Shown here: positions 1 to 7,755 of the stretch, piece by piece
Numbering within the stretch: the stretch's first letter is position 1
Layout of the letters: every line of letters begins with the position of its first letter
Assembly: GCA_016929465.1 (NCBI GenBank)
Contig: JAFGIT010000241.1
Coordinates: 1-9,488, forward strand
Direction of reading: 5' to 3'
From: Candidatus Coatesiibacteriota bacterium
GTDB lineage: Bacteria > B130-G9
DNA: 9,488 bases
The notes under the pieces: model-generated
The model's database searches: none
What the model was told of the DNA's origin: nothing
What the model saw: only the letters and a program-made list of their open reading frames with translations
Position numbers and translations under genes: made by a program

Positions 1-746
1 GGTCGCAGTTGATAGAGGAGAAACTCGAGAGAGTGGCGGCAACCCTTGGGACCCTCGCTACCCTTCTGGATACGAGCTTCGTCGGATTGGTGGATGGAAT
101 CGATGCAGGCTTCGATGGAATTTCACAGGGACAGGTTGAGCTCTCGGGTGGCGTGGTCCAGCTGCTGAACAGCATCGAAGCGGTTCGGGCGAGCCAAGCG
201 ACAATTATTGGCAATCAGGTAGCTTTGGTGAGCGGCCAGGGCGTGATTTATGACGTCACGGTTCTGCTGCACGACAAGGCAGACGCCCTCGTTGCCGGCC
301 ATGAGCAGATAGGGAATGCCCTGGCCTCATTGGAGGCGAAGGCCGACAGCGAGGCCTACATGTCGGATCTGACCGTTTCGATTCTCGACTACATGATGGG
401 AACACAGGCCACCCTGATAGCCGACCATGATGTTCTCTATGACAACCAGGTGACATTGAGCACCAAGCAGGACATGATCGGTGATTATCTGGAGGACCTG
501 GGAGATAAGATCGACGCCATAGAGTCGAAACTCGACAGCATGGGTCAGTCAGGCTACTCGAGTGACGCCATCGCTGTGAATGACACTCAGGCATCTATCG
601 AGGAGAGACTTGCGGCGATCGAGAGGAGACTCGCATCACAGGAAGATCTGAACTCGACTCTGCTGCGACTTGAAGCACTGCTGCTGGAATTGCGAGGGGA
701 AGCTGCTATGGATGCTCCTCGGGGGGAAACTGAGACCGACAAGTAG
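1..746 (+). CDS. Helical/coiled-coil protein of unknown function, 5' end outside window
   Basis: The frame is open to the left edge, so the TTG at position 9 may be internal and the N-terminus is probably missing. At least 245 residues are visible, with no signal peptide or membrane segment in this part. The sequence is acidic, rich in Ala, Leu, Asp, Gln and Ile, and looks almost wholly alpha-helical. Loosely repeated segments recur, such as NQVALVSGQGVIYD near residues 70-83 and HDVLYDNQVTLSTKQD near 139-154. The last 50 residues (IEERLAAIERRLASQEDL onwards) have clear heptad spacing of Ile/Leu with Arg/Glu, as in a coiled-coil oligomerisation segment. The protein has no Cys, unlike the Cys-rich genes downstream, and the promoter at 930 suggests it is a separate transcription unit. 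I do not recognise a family. It could be the C-terminal stalk of a longer structural protein, but that is a guess. Confidence 0.75.
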   Translation, partial: SQLIEEKLERVAATLGTLATLLDTSFVGLVDGIDAGFDGISQGQVELSGGVVQLLNSIEAVRASQATIIGNQVALVSGQGVIYDVTVLLHDKADALVAGHEQIGNALASLEAKADSEAYMSDLTVSILDYMMGTQATLIADHDVLYDNQVTLSTKQDMIGDYLEDLGDKIDAIESKLDSMGQSGYSSDAIAVNDTQASIEERLAAIERRLASQEDLNSTLLRLEALLLELRGEAAMDAPRGETETDK

Positions 747-775
747 CATCACATTGATGCTGTTCTGAAATACTC

Positions 776-815
776 GCGGAGTGGCTCATTCCAGGCATAG
801 ATTGGGCCACTCCGC
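776..815 (+). terminator. Perfect 10-bp inverted repeat after the first gene, possible terminator
   Basis: GCGGAGTGGC at 776-785 is exactly complementary to GCCACTCCGC at 806-815, with a 20-nt loop. The hairpin lies about 30 nt after the stop codon at 746. There is no T-tract after it, so a classical intrinsic terminator is uncertain. It may act with Rho, protect the mRNA 3' end, or be part of a wider structured region, since three more short hairpins follow up to 867. Confidence 0.4.
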
Positions 816-929
816 ACCCACAATGTGTGGTCCCCATCAGGGGATGCGTCGCGATGGCCTCCGGCCAGAGCGGCTCTTGTATGCTCCTGAAATCATGAAA
901 ACGCCCCTCCCTTTCCCCATCGGATTCCC
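816..929. other. Non-coding gap with small hairpins
   Basis: No convincing coding sequence is seen. Three short stems follow the large hairpin: CCACA/TGTGG (818-830, 3-nt loop), TCCCC/GGGGA (831-844, 4-nt loop) and TGGCC/GGCCA (855-867, 3-nt loop). A pyrimidine-rich run follows at about 904-919. The promoter at 930-959 ends the gap. Confidence 0.4.
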
Positions 930-959
930 TTGATCTGACTACTCGATTTCTGGTATCAT
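930..959 (+). promoter_or_regulatory. Predicted sigma70-type extended -10 promoter
   Basis: A -35-like TTGATC at 930-935 is followed by an 18-nt spacer and a -10 TATCAT at 954-959. The TG at 951-952 makes it an extended -10 element. Transcription would start near 966, about 47 nt before the GTG at 1013. It originally served the broken gene at 1013. No better promoter was seen between 1232 and 1345, so it may now drive the two large intact genes. Confidence 0.5.
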
Positions 960-1012
960 AGGATCCACTCGGAAATTGTCAGACAACACCCAAATGGGAG
1001 GGGAGGACGAAG

Positions 1013-1231
1013 GTGAAAACCACAAGCCGGCCGACATCCATTGCGCTTTCTCTGGCGGTGTTTCTATCAGTTTTCATCAGCATGGCCCGCGCTGGGCCGA
1101 TAATCACGATATAAACCGACGGCGACGCCTACGGTGAGGGCAACACCATCGAGGTGAGTATCTCCGCCAGGAATCTGGATGAGGCGATGAGCGTTGAGGC
1201 GGACACGGGGTATCATTATCCCCTGCAATAG
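1013..1231 (+). pseudogene. Internally deleted remnant of a secreted beta-sandwich/Q-domain protein
   Basis: A GTG start at 1013 follows GGAGG at 1002-1006. The first 27 codons encode a clean Sec signal peptide (KTTSRPTSIALSLAVFLSVF, then a cleavage site after ARA). A TAA at 1112-1114 stops the frame after 33 residues. Past it the same frame continues as TDGDAYGEGNTIEVSISARN, which resembles the start of the beta-sandwich domain in the next gene (LDTDKDLYNGEDEAKLSIEL). It then jumps to DTGYHYPLQ and a TAG at 1229-1231. That ending matches the C-terminus of the 1003-aa protein (MGYHYPRP, TAG). At DNA level 21 of 25 bases agree between 1207-1231 and 7731-7755. This is best read as a former large paralogue that suffered a big in-frame internal deletion plus a nonsense change. 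The 33-residue leader could still be translated. Confidence 0.75.
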
Positions 1232-1345
1232 AAAGGGGAGCAAGGGGAAAAGGATAAGGGTCAAGGGGGTCAATAGGTCAAAAGGGCCGGTGGTTTGAAA
1301 TGAGAGTGAACGGCGACATGGCTTAATTCTGCGGGAAGGGATGAA
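1232..1345 (+). other. Purine-rich spacer with G-runs and GGTCAA repeats
   Basis: The stretch 1231-1290 is almost all A and G on the + strand, with runs of three to five G's and three GGTCAA copies at 1259, 1268 and 1276. No coding signal is seen. It lies between the pseudogene stop and the Shine-Dalgarno sequence of the next gene, so it would be transcribed from the promoter at 930. Confidence 0.5.
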
Positions 1346-4300
1346 ATGAATGTGATCCGGTTCAATCTCGGTATTCTGGCTCTGATGAGCATTGCGATGA
1401 CGCTCGGCGCTGCGACGCTGCATGTCAATCAAGATGGGTCGGGTGATTTCACAGCGATTCAGGATGCACTAGATGCTGCAGCTAAGAGCGACACCATCGT
1501 GGTCCACGTGGGGATTTACGAGGAGCATCCGTTGAGAATGAGCGGTAGGGATATCGTGCTCAGGTCCTCCGATCCCTCAAGCGACGAGATCGTCAAATCG
1601 ACACAGGTTTACGGGTATCTGAGCTTCGCGGGGAGCGAAAGCGAATCGTGCGTGCTCAATGGGCTGACGGTCAGCGCCATTTATGGAGACGGCTGCACAG
1701 CCTCGATTCGGCGATGTTCGACACATCACATATCGGACTGTGACGGCGAGATATTCGGCTGCTCGATCATGAACGGCTCCAGATCGGGAGTAGAGGATTG
1801 CGACGGTGTTATCTCCCACTGCATCGTCATGCATAATCGAACGGATTACGACGGAGGCGGCTTCGACAAATGCGACGGCCTGATCGTGAACTGTCTGATC
1901 GTCGGCAATGAGGCGATGTGGTACTGGCCTGATCACGGCTGGTGGGGAAACGGAGGAGGGCTCTACAGATGTGGAGCGGCTGTCGTCAATTGCACCATCG
2001 TTGGAAACAAGGCTGGATATGGAGGAGGGGGCCTATACGGGCAGACTGGGCCGGTCGTCAATAGCATTATATGGGGCAATGAGACTGTGTGGGGACGGAA
2101 GAGTATCTCCAGCCAGGATACTAGCTATTACTACTCTTGCTACGGTGCGCAAGGAGAGGGGATGGTCCATGAAGACCCGCTTTTCGTCGATGAGGCTAGG
2201 GGCGACTATGCCCTTCGGCCGGACAGCCCCTGTGTCGATGCCGGGAACCGGCTATACATCGATGCTGAGACGGACCTGAAGGGCAGGCCGCGAGTCATAA
2301 ATGGGCAGGTTGACGTGGGCGTATATGAGTACCCACACGGGAGCTTTTTGGCTCTGGATACTGATAAGGACCTCTATAACGGCGAGGATGAGGCGAAGTT
2401 GAGCATTGAGCTGATTCACTATGAGCCCCCCCAAATGGCGGATTTATATGCCGCTATCATGTTAGCAGATGGGCGGTTCACCTTCATTCCGTCTCTATCT
2501 GACGAGTGGTCGCCGTGGCTAAGCGGCTTTGCGCTTGAGTCCGAGATGGTGATACGTGTTCCTGATGCGTTTCGCTTTCCTCTTTCCATGGGCGATGCCG
2601 AAGGGGCCTATGCCATCTACTCTGCCTTGTTCCCATCGACCAGCACTGATATGGGCGATCTCGTGAGTAACCTCGCCGTCAGCCGGTTCTCCTACTTCCA
2701 CGAGCCCAGGACCGAATATCACGTAGCGGCGGATGGCTCAGGAGACCTGACGTCCATTCAGATGGCGATAGATTCCGCCATGGATGGGCAGACCATCGTC
2801 GTCCATCCCGGGATATACTTCGAGAACATCCGCCCATCAGGTAGGAATCTCATAGTCCGCTCAATAGATCCGGACAACCCTGAGATCGTCCGCTCAACGG
2901 TCATCGATGGCCTCGCAAGCGGCTCGACAATTCAATACAACGGCACTGAAACGTGGCCGAGCCAGCTCTTAGGACTGACGATCAAAAACGGTCGAGCCTA
3001 TTCAGGCGGCGGGATATGTGGAGCGTCCCCATTGGGAGGATATGCTGAAGTCGTCGTTAAGAACTGTGTCATTAGTTCAAATGAAGCTACGGGTTACGGG
3101 GGCGCTATCTCGCACCTAAGAGGCGAGATTGTCGGCTGTGAAATAGCCAACAACAAGGCTCCTGCGGAGGGGATATGCTGCTTTCAAGGGTCGATCAGAG
3201 ACAGCCGATTCTTCGATAACGTCGGAATCGAATCTCAATACGTGACTGAGGAGGGCGTCATCTGCGAATTTCAGGGCGATATCTCAGGCTGCCAGATCAT
3301 TTCCAACGACGGGGGCATTATCGACAGCGACGTCAACGTCGCGGATTGCCTAATCGCCGGCAATCGCGGATACGCCATCAAGAACTGCTCGGGCGAAGTC
3401 CGAGAGTGCGTCGTGGCTGACAACAGGTCGGGGATATATGGCTGCGCACCCGATTTGCCGCCATCCGAGGTCGGGCTTGCTCTCGTTGAGGACTGTGCCA
3501 TAACTGGCAATCTGCACTGTGGCGTCGGGCTGGCGAGGAGAGTCCTCAATTGCACCATTACAAATAATGTGGCGAGCACTTCTGTCATCTACAAATGCGA
3601 GGAAGTCTCGAACTGCCTTGTTCAAGGCAATACAGCTGATGACGTGGATGAGCAGGAGTGGGACGCGGGCATCCTTTACGGATGCGGTCGTGTGGTCAAC
3701 ACGATTGTCGTCGGCAATGTCGGCAACGGCGTGTATCTGACTGAGGAGGCCATTGAGAACTGCGAGATACGGGACAACACGCGCAACGGGATATGCCAGG
3801 GGACGGCAGATGTGAGAGATTGCATCATAGAGGGCAATCACCGTAGCGGTATTCAGACATTCAATGGCACGATTCAGAACTGCATCATCAGGGGCAATAT
3901 GTATTCTGGCGTTCGCAGACATGACAGCGGTGAGATGCTGGATTGCACCATCTCTGGCAACATGGGCACAGATGGAGGCGGTTTGCGGTCCTGCGATTCC
4001 ACAATCAGGCGTTGCCTGATCATCGGGAATGCAGCGACAATTGACGAATACGAAAACGGAGGATCTGGGGGCGGCTATTACGACTTCTCCGGCGATGCGA
4101 GATTCTACGATTGTGTTTTCGCGGCCAACACAGCGGAGACGTATGGGGGCGCATTGTCTGGCAGCGCTGTTTGGATGCACAATTGCCTTATAGTGGGTAA
4201 CACTGCGCGTGAGGGCGGGGGATTGGATGCATGGTGCAAGGTCAATAACTGCACCATTATTGCGAATGATGCCAAGCAGTTTCCCGGCGCGATGGTGAAT

Positions 4301-4744
4301 GTGAATTACTTCGAGAACTGCATCGTCTGGGACAATGGTGGCGCTGAGCGGGATCAACTGGATGGAGTTGAAAGGACGTCCCATTGCTGCATTCAAGGTT
4401 GGACCGAAGGCGGGGAAGGCAACTTCGCTGATGATCCGCTCTTTGTCTCAGGGCCGTTTGGCGATTATTACCTATCTTGTTTAAATGCTGGCCAAAAGGC
4501 GAATAGTCCATGCATCAACGCCGGTCTGCACGACGCCGGAGTAGGCGGCTGGCTAGACGAGTATAGGACCACTCGAACCGACGGCCTGCCCGACACGGGG
4601 CCCCTCGACGTTGGCTTCCACTACCCTCAGGCGGAGACCCCGATCGGCGCTTCATTGGACGAGAGTAGTTTGAGAAGTCTGCGAGGTTCAGTTGGCTCTC
4701 GAGTGAAATTCGGGAATTGGCCAGAGCGTCGGAGGAGGAACTGA
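1346..4744 (+). CDS. Large secreted beta-helix protein with two choice-of-anchor Q-type domains
   Basis: The 1132-residue product starts at ATG 1346 after a purine-rich SD (GGGAAGGG, 1333-1340). The ATG at 1341 is closed at once by TGA. Residues 1-23 form a Sec signal peptide ending LGAAT. Domains in order: an entry segment typical of pectin-lyase-like folds (DGSGDFTAIQDALDAA); a first right-handed beta-helix with CDG...C coils (from about residue 132); a Q-type domain (DPLFVDEARGDYALRPDSPC, about 277-331); a beta-sandwich (about 334-455); a second entry segment (DGSGDLTSIQMAIDSA) and long beta-helix with repeated NC-I--N coils (457-1025); and a second Q domain ending DVGFHYPQ (about 1029-1095). 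About 46 Cys, mostly stacked one or two per coil. A 37-residue basic tail ending RRRRN follows, with no anchor or membrane helix. No known catalytic motif is seen. Probably a cell-surface or secreted structural or binding protein; the function is inferred. It is translationally coupled to the next gene. Confidence 0.85.
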   Translation: MNVIRFNLGILALMSIAMTLGAATLHVNQDGSGDFTAIQDALDAAAKSDTIVVHVGIYEEHPLRMSGRDIVLRSSDPSSDEIVKSTQVYGYLSFAGSESESCVLNGLTVSAIYGDGCTASIRRCSTHHISDCDGEIFGCSIMNGSRSGVEDCDGVISHCIVMHNRTDYDGGGFDKCDGLIVNCLIVGNEAMWYWPDHGWWGNGGGLYRCGAAVVNCTIVGNKAGYGGGGLYGQTGPVVNSIIWGNETVWGRKSISSQDTSYYYSCYGAQGEGMVHEDPLFVDEARGDYALRPDSPCVDAGNRLYIDAETDLKGRPRVINGQVDVGVYEYPHGSFLALDTDKDLYNGEDEAKLSIELIHYEPPQMADLYAAIMLADGRFTFIPSLSDEWSPWLSGFALESEMVIRVPDAFRFPLSMGDAEGAYAIYSALFPSTSTDMGDLVSNLAVSRFSYFHEPRTEYHVAADGSGDLTSIQMAIDSAMDGQTIVVHPGIYFENIRPSGRNLIVRSIDPDNPEIVRSTVIDGLASGSTIQYNGTETWPSQLLGLTIKNGRAYSGGGICGASPLGGYAEVVVKNCVISSNEATGYGGAISHLRGEIVGCEIANNKAPAEGICCFQGSIRDSRFFDNVGIESQYVTEEGVICEFQGDISGCQIISNDGGIIDSDVNVADCLIAGNRGYAIKNCSGEVRECVVADNRSGIYGCAPDLPPSEVGLALVEDCAITGNLHCGVGLARRVLNCTITNNVASTSVIYKCEEVSNCLVQGNTADDVDEQEWDAGILYGCGRVVNTIVVGNVGNGVYLTEEAIENCEIRDNTRNGICQGTADVRDCIIEGNHRSGIQTFNGTIQNCIIRGNMYSGVRRHDSGEMLDCTISGNMGTDGGGLRSCDSTIRRCLIIGNAATIDEYENGGSGGGYYDFSGDARFYDCVFAANTAETYGGALSGSAVWMHNCLIVGNTAREGGGLDAWCKVNNCTIIANDAKQFPGAMVNVNYFENCIVWDNGGAERDQLDGVERTSHCCIQGWTEGGEGNFADDPLFVSGPFGDYYLSCLNAGQKANSPCINAGLHDAGVGGWLDEYRTTRTDGLPDTGPLDVGFHYPQAETPIGASLDESSLRSLRGSVGSRVKFGNWPERRRRN
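1739..1969 (+). repeat. Degenerate tandem coil repeats with Cys ladder, first gene
   Basis: Within the 1132-aa protein, CDG-x-I-x-x-C units begin at 1739, 1799 and 1871, and a related CG unit begins at 1970. This gives spacings of 20, 24 and 33 codons. Each unit is one beta-helix coil. The longer ones gain loops containing Gly-Gly-Gly. Two Cys columns, at unit positions 1 and 8, would stack along the helix. Confidence 0.7.
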
Positions 4745-4746
4745 TG
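4731..4746 (+). promoter_or_regulatory. Shine-Dalgarno and TGATG coupling site between the two large genes
   Basis: GGAGGAGG at 4731-4738 lies 5 nt before the ATG at 4744. The upstream gene stops with TGA at 4742-4744, sharing one base with this ATG. The same bases encode the upstream protein's Arg-rich tail. This decides the start of the second gene: the TTG at 4717 would put nine polar residues before the signal peptide. It also implies co-transcription and translational re-initiation. Confidence 0.85.
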
Positions 4747-7700
4747 TTCAGACGCATTGAGATCTGGCTCGTCTTCGTCCTGGTCGGCGCAGCCTTCTGC
4801 TCGCAGGCCGGAGAGCACCATGTCGCGCAGGATAGCACGGGTGGTTTTACGTCAATACAGGATGCCATCGACGCCGCCAATAAGTGGGACATAGTCACGA
4901 TCCATCCGGGGACCTACTATGAGAATGTCCAGCTCCAGGACAGGAGCGTGACCCTGCGCTCGACCCAGCCGGACGACTGGGAGGTCGTCAGAGCAACGGT
5001 CATAGACGGTTCCCTGGACGCCCCCGTAATCACCGTCTTAGAAGGGCAAGGCGCGTCATTTCGAATATCTGGGTTGACATTGACCAACGGCCTGCAGCCG
5101 GGGCAAGGAGGGGCGGGAATTCATGTCGGCATCGACCGCATCGCGGGACTGACCATCTTAAACTGCCTGATTATGGCCAACGAAGTTGATGGCGATGGCG
5201 GCGCCATCGCGTTCTGTGACGGTATGATTCAGGGCTGTCTGATAACAGGGAATCAATGCACCGGACTGTATGGTTGCGATGGCGTGATAGACAGCTGCGT
5301 CGTTACGGGGAATTCCCCGGCAGGCATATCACACTGTGACGGTCTGATCGCTGTATGCGAGATCATGGAGAATACCGGCCCCGGGCTGAGTCTTTGCGAT
5401 GGTGTGATCGACGGGTGTTTCATACATGACAATTCCGCATCCGAGGCAGGCGGGGGTCTTCTCGACTGTGGGGCACGAATCGCACATACCGTGATCGAGG
5501 GCAACGTGGCACTGAGCGGGGGCGGGAGTTCCGTCGGCGGGGGGCTGTTCGGGTGCAACGGCAGCATCCACAACTGCCTGATAGTCGGCAATCAATCTGA
5601 AGGTGAGGGCAGCGCGCTATACGAGTGTGACGCCCTGCTCTCGAACTGCACTATTGCGGGCAACACAGACACGCTCGGTCTTCCGGCCGTATCGATGGGT
5701 GGAATCCTTCGTGACTGCATCGTCTGGGGGAACACCAGTTCGGCGGCCCAGCTCGGCGCCGGCACTCGAGCGGAGTTCTCCTGCATCCAGAATTGGGCAT
5801 TAGGGGGAGAGGGGAATCTCGATGCCGATCCGCTGTTTGTGACCGGACGGCTGGGAGATTTCTACCTGAGCCAAATCGCAGCAGGACAACATGAAGACAG
5901 CCCGTGCTTGGACGCTGGGTCGAAGAGCGCTTCTGCCGCAGACCTCACGGATAGGACGACTCGGACTGATGACGTATGGGACAAAGGCGCAGTTGACCTG
6001 GGATACCACTATTCGAGAGATGAATGGCCGTTCGGCATAAGCCTGTCGTGCTCGGTGAACGGGAAGCGATTCGCCCCTGGAGACGTCCTGAGCGGTTGCA
6101 TGAATGTCGAGAATAGGGGGGTGGATGTCGCGGTTGACGTCTTCGCGCAGATCCTGACTCCGACTTCCGAGCGATTATCGATCACGCAGAGCGGTTTCGC
6201 GCATGGCGACCAGCCGTGGTTCTCGGGCATCGTTCTGAGAAAGGGATTCAGCTTTGGCCCTGCAAGCGTCTTCGAGCTGGTTGTTCCTCCCGACGCTCCG
6301 CCGGGTCGCTACACGTTCTCTACTGAGATTTCTCGCACGGCGCCCGATTCCTTCTTCGTCGTCCCCGAAGACGAGGTCTCGTTTCTGGTCTTTCCATCTG
6401 CCAAAGCCGAATACTACATCAGCGCTGAGGACGGTGACGACAATAACGACGGATTCGAGGGCACGCCCTGGAAGACCATCACACACGCGCTCGACGCTAT
6501 CGAAGCCCGTGATACTCACCCGGCGGTGATCCACATCGCGCCCGGCAATTACTCCGCCTCAACCAACGGTGAGACTTTCCCGCTTAACATGAAGAGCTGG
6601 ATCTCCCTCTCTGGCGACGACCGAGACACGGTGATTGTCGATGCAGAGGAATCTGCCTGTCACGTCATCGAGTGTGAATCAGCTCAACAGCTCACGATTG
6701 CAGGCCTCACGATTGCCGGTGGCGACACCGATCTCTGCGACGAGCCATACCGATCTGGTGGGGGAGTGCACTGCATCAATAGCTCCATCACGCTGGAGAA
6801 CAACTTGATAGAGCGAAATTCGAACTGCGCTGTTTACTGCTTCGAATGTGACTGGATGCTCATCCGCAACAACGTCATCAAAGACAACTATGGTCCGGTG
6901 TACTTGCGGGAATCCGCCTTCCCGGAGATCACCGGCAACGCGATCATCGACAATACCGGCTCGGGAATACGCTGCTATGCCAGCTCGCCGCTGATTGCGG
7001 ATAATACGATAGCCGGAAATACCGGTTCTGGGGCGGGAGGTGGCATATTCTGTGAGGAGTTGAGCGCACCTCTCATTACTCGCAACGTCATCGATGGAAA
7101 CTCCGTGCGCTCTAATGGCGGGGGAATATACAGCGTCGCTGACTCTTCCCCGACCGTGGAGAACAACCTTATCTCCAACAACACGGCAGGTTTGTATGGC
7201 GACGGCGGCGGGATAGCCTGCTGGGATTATATGATGATTACTCACAACAGGATCTCGGATAACTTTGCAGGGGACAGTGGAGGTGGCATATTCTCCGGTT
7301 CAGACAGCAATCCGACAATCGTGAACAACCTCATTACAGATAATTCTGCGGGCAATAATGGGGGCGCTATGACGTTCCATTACAGCACGCCGTGGATACG
7401 GAACAACACGGTCGTGGGCAATACCTGTTCTGGATATGTCGGGGGAATACACTTCTGGGACAGCTGGCCGACGATCACCGATTGCATCTTGTGGGGGAAT
7501 GGGGATGACATCGGCGGCGGAACCAATTCCTACTGCTGCATCGAAGATGGTGACCCCGGGGAGGGCAACATCTCTGCTGACCCGCTTTTTGTGATCGGCC
7601 CTCTCGGCGACTACTACCTCGACCCCGACAGCCCTTGCATCGATGCTGGTAGCCAATCAGCGGAAGACGCCGGCCTTTCGGATAGGACCACGCAGGCGGA

Positions 7701-7755
7701 CGGCACCCCGGATACAGGATGGATAGACATGGGGTATCACTATCCACGGCCATAG
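4744..7755 (+). CDS. Large secreted beta-helix protein with internal DUF1565-like module
   Basis: The product is 1003 residues from ATG 4744, with a signal peptide MFRRIEIWLVFVLVGAAFCS ending near SQAG. Domains in order: an entry segment (GGFTSIQDAIDAANKWD, about 32-48); a Cys-rich beta-helix with very regular 20-residue coils (about 158-330); a Q-type domain (DADPLFVTGRLGDFYL to DLGYHYS, 360-424); a beta-sandwich (SVNGKRFAPGDVLSG to EVSFLVF, about 427-554); a DUF1565-like entry (YYISAEDGDDNNDGFEGTPW, from 557); a second NosD/parallel beta-helix-type region with GGGI-x-C turns; and a final Q domain (SADPLFVIGPLGDYYL, from about 944) ending GYHYPRP. About 36 Cys. There is no C-terminal anchor after the last Q domain, so release or non-covalent surface retention is likely. 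It has the same module order as the upstream gene, so the pair arose by duplication. No recognised active site; a binding or structural role is inferred. Confidence 0.87.
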   Translation: MFRRIEIWLVFVLVGAAFCSQAGEHHVAQDSTGGFTSIQDAIDAANKWDIVTIHPGTYYENVQLQDRSVTLRSTQPDDWEVVRATVIDGSLDAPVITVLEGQGASFRISGLTLTNGLQPGQGGAGIHVGIDRIAGLTILNCLIMANEVDGDGGAIAFCDGMIQGCLITGNQCTGLYGCDGVIDSCVVTGNSPAGISHCDGLIAVCEIMENTGPGLSLCDGVIDGCFIHDNSASEAGGGLLDCGARIAHTVIEGNVALSGGGSSVGGGLFGCNGSIHNCLIVGNQSEGEGSALYECDALLSNCTIAGNTDTLGLPAVSMGGILRDCIVWGNTSSAAQLGAGTRAEFSCIQNWALGGEGNLDADPLFVTGRLGDFYLSQIAAGQHEDSPCLDAGSKSASAADLTDRTTRTDDVWDKGAVDLGYHYSRDEWPFGISLSCSVNGKRFAPGDVLSGCMNVENRGVDVAVDVFAQILTPTSERLSITQSGFAHGDQPWFSGIVLRKGFSFGPASVFELVVPPDAPPGRYTFSTEISRTAPDSFFVVPEDEVSFLVFPSAKAEYYISAEDGDDNNDGFEGTPWKTITHALDAIEARDTHPAVIHIAPGNYSASTNGETFPLNMKSWISLSGDDRDTVIVDAEESACHVIECESAQQLTIAGLTIAGGDTDLCDEPYRSGGGVHCINSSITLENNLIERNSNCAVYCFECDWMLIRNNVIKDNYGPVYLRESAFPEITGNAIIDNTGSGIRCYASSPLIADNTIAGNTGSGAGGGIFCEELSAPLITRNVIDGNSVRSNGGGIYSVADSSPTVENNLISNNTAGLYGDGGGIACWDYMMITHNRISDNFAGDSGGGIFSGSDSNPTIVNNLITDNSAGNNGGAMTFHYSTPWIRNNTVVGNTCSGYVGGIHFWDSWPTITDCILWGNGDDIGGGTNSYCCIEDGDPGEGNISADPLFVIGPLGDYYLDPDSPCIDAGSQSAEDAGLSDRTTQADGTPDTGWIDMGYHYPRP
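5215..5466 (+). repeat. 60-bp tandem repeats coding 20-residue CDG coils
   Basis: Units start at Cys codons 5215, 5275, 5335 and 5395. The first three are exactly 60 bp and the fourth is 72 bp. The pattern continues with longer coils starting at 5467, 5554 and 5626. The protein consensus is CDG-x-I-x-x-C-x-I-x-x-N-x-x-x-G-[IL]. Bases vary between units, so this is an old protein-level repeat rather than a recent DNA expansion. Confidence 0.8.

Noticed and set aside
1067-1432. Minus-strand open frame of 121 codons across the pseudogene and next start
   Set aside because: It crosses a promoter-proximal spacer and a signal-peptide region with clear + strand meaning. Its composition is unlike a real protein and no ribosome binding site is seen.
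3350-4396. Long open frame (348 codons) on the minus strand inside the 1132-aa gene
   Set aside because: Its repeats (for example PDDAVL) are the mirror of the periodic NC-I--N coils on the + strand. It has no signal peptide or Shine-Dalgarno support, and the + strand frame has clear family homology.
5215-5466. 60-bp periodicity considered as a CRISPR-like or DNA-level tandem array
   Set aside because: The units lie in frame in a coding gene, are conserved only at protein level (CDG...C) and have no identical repeat with unique spacers.
1346-7755. Assignment of the large proteins as pectinesterases or pectate lyases
   Set aside because: Only the fold-level entry motif and the coil repeats match. 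No catalytic motif of those enzyme families was recognised.
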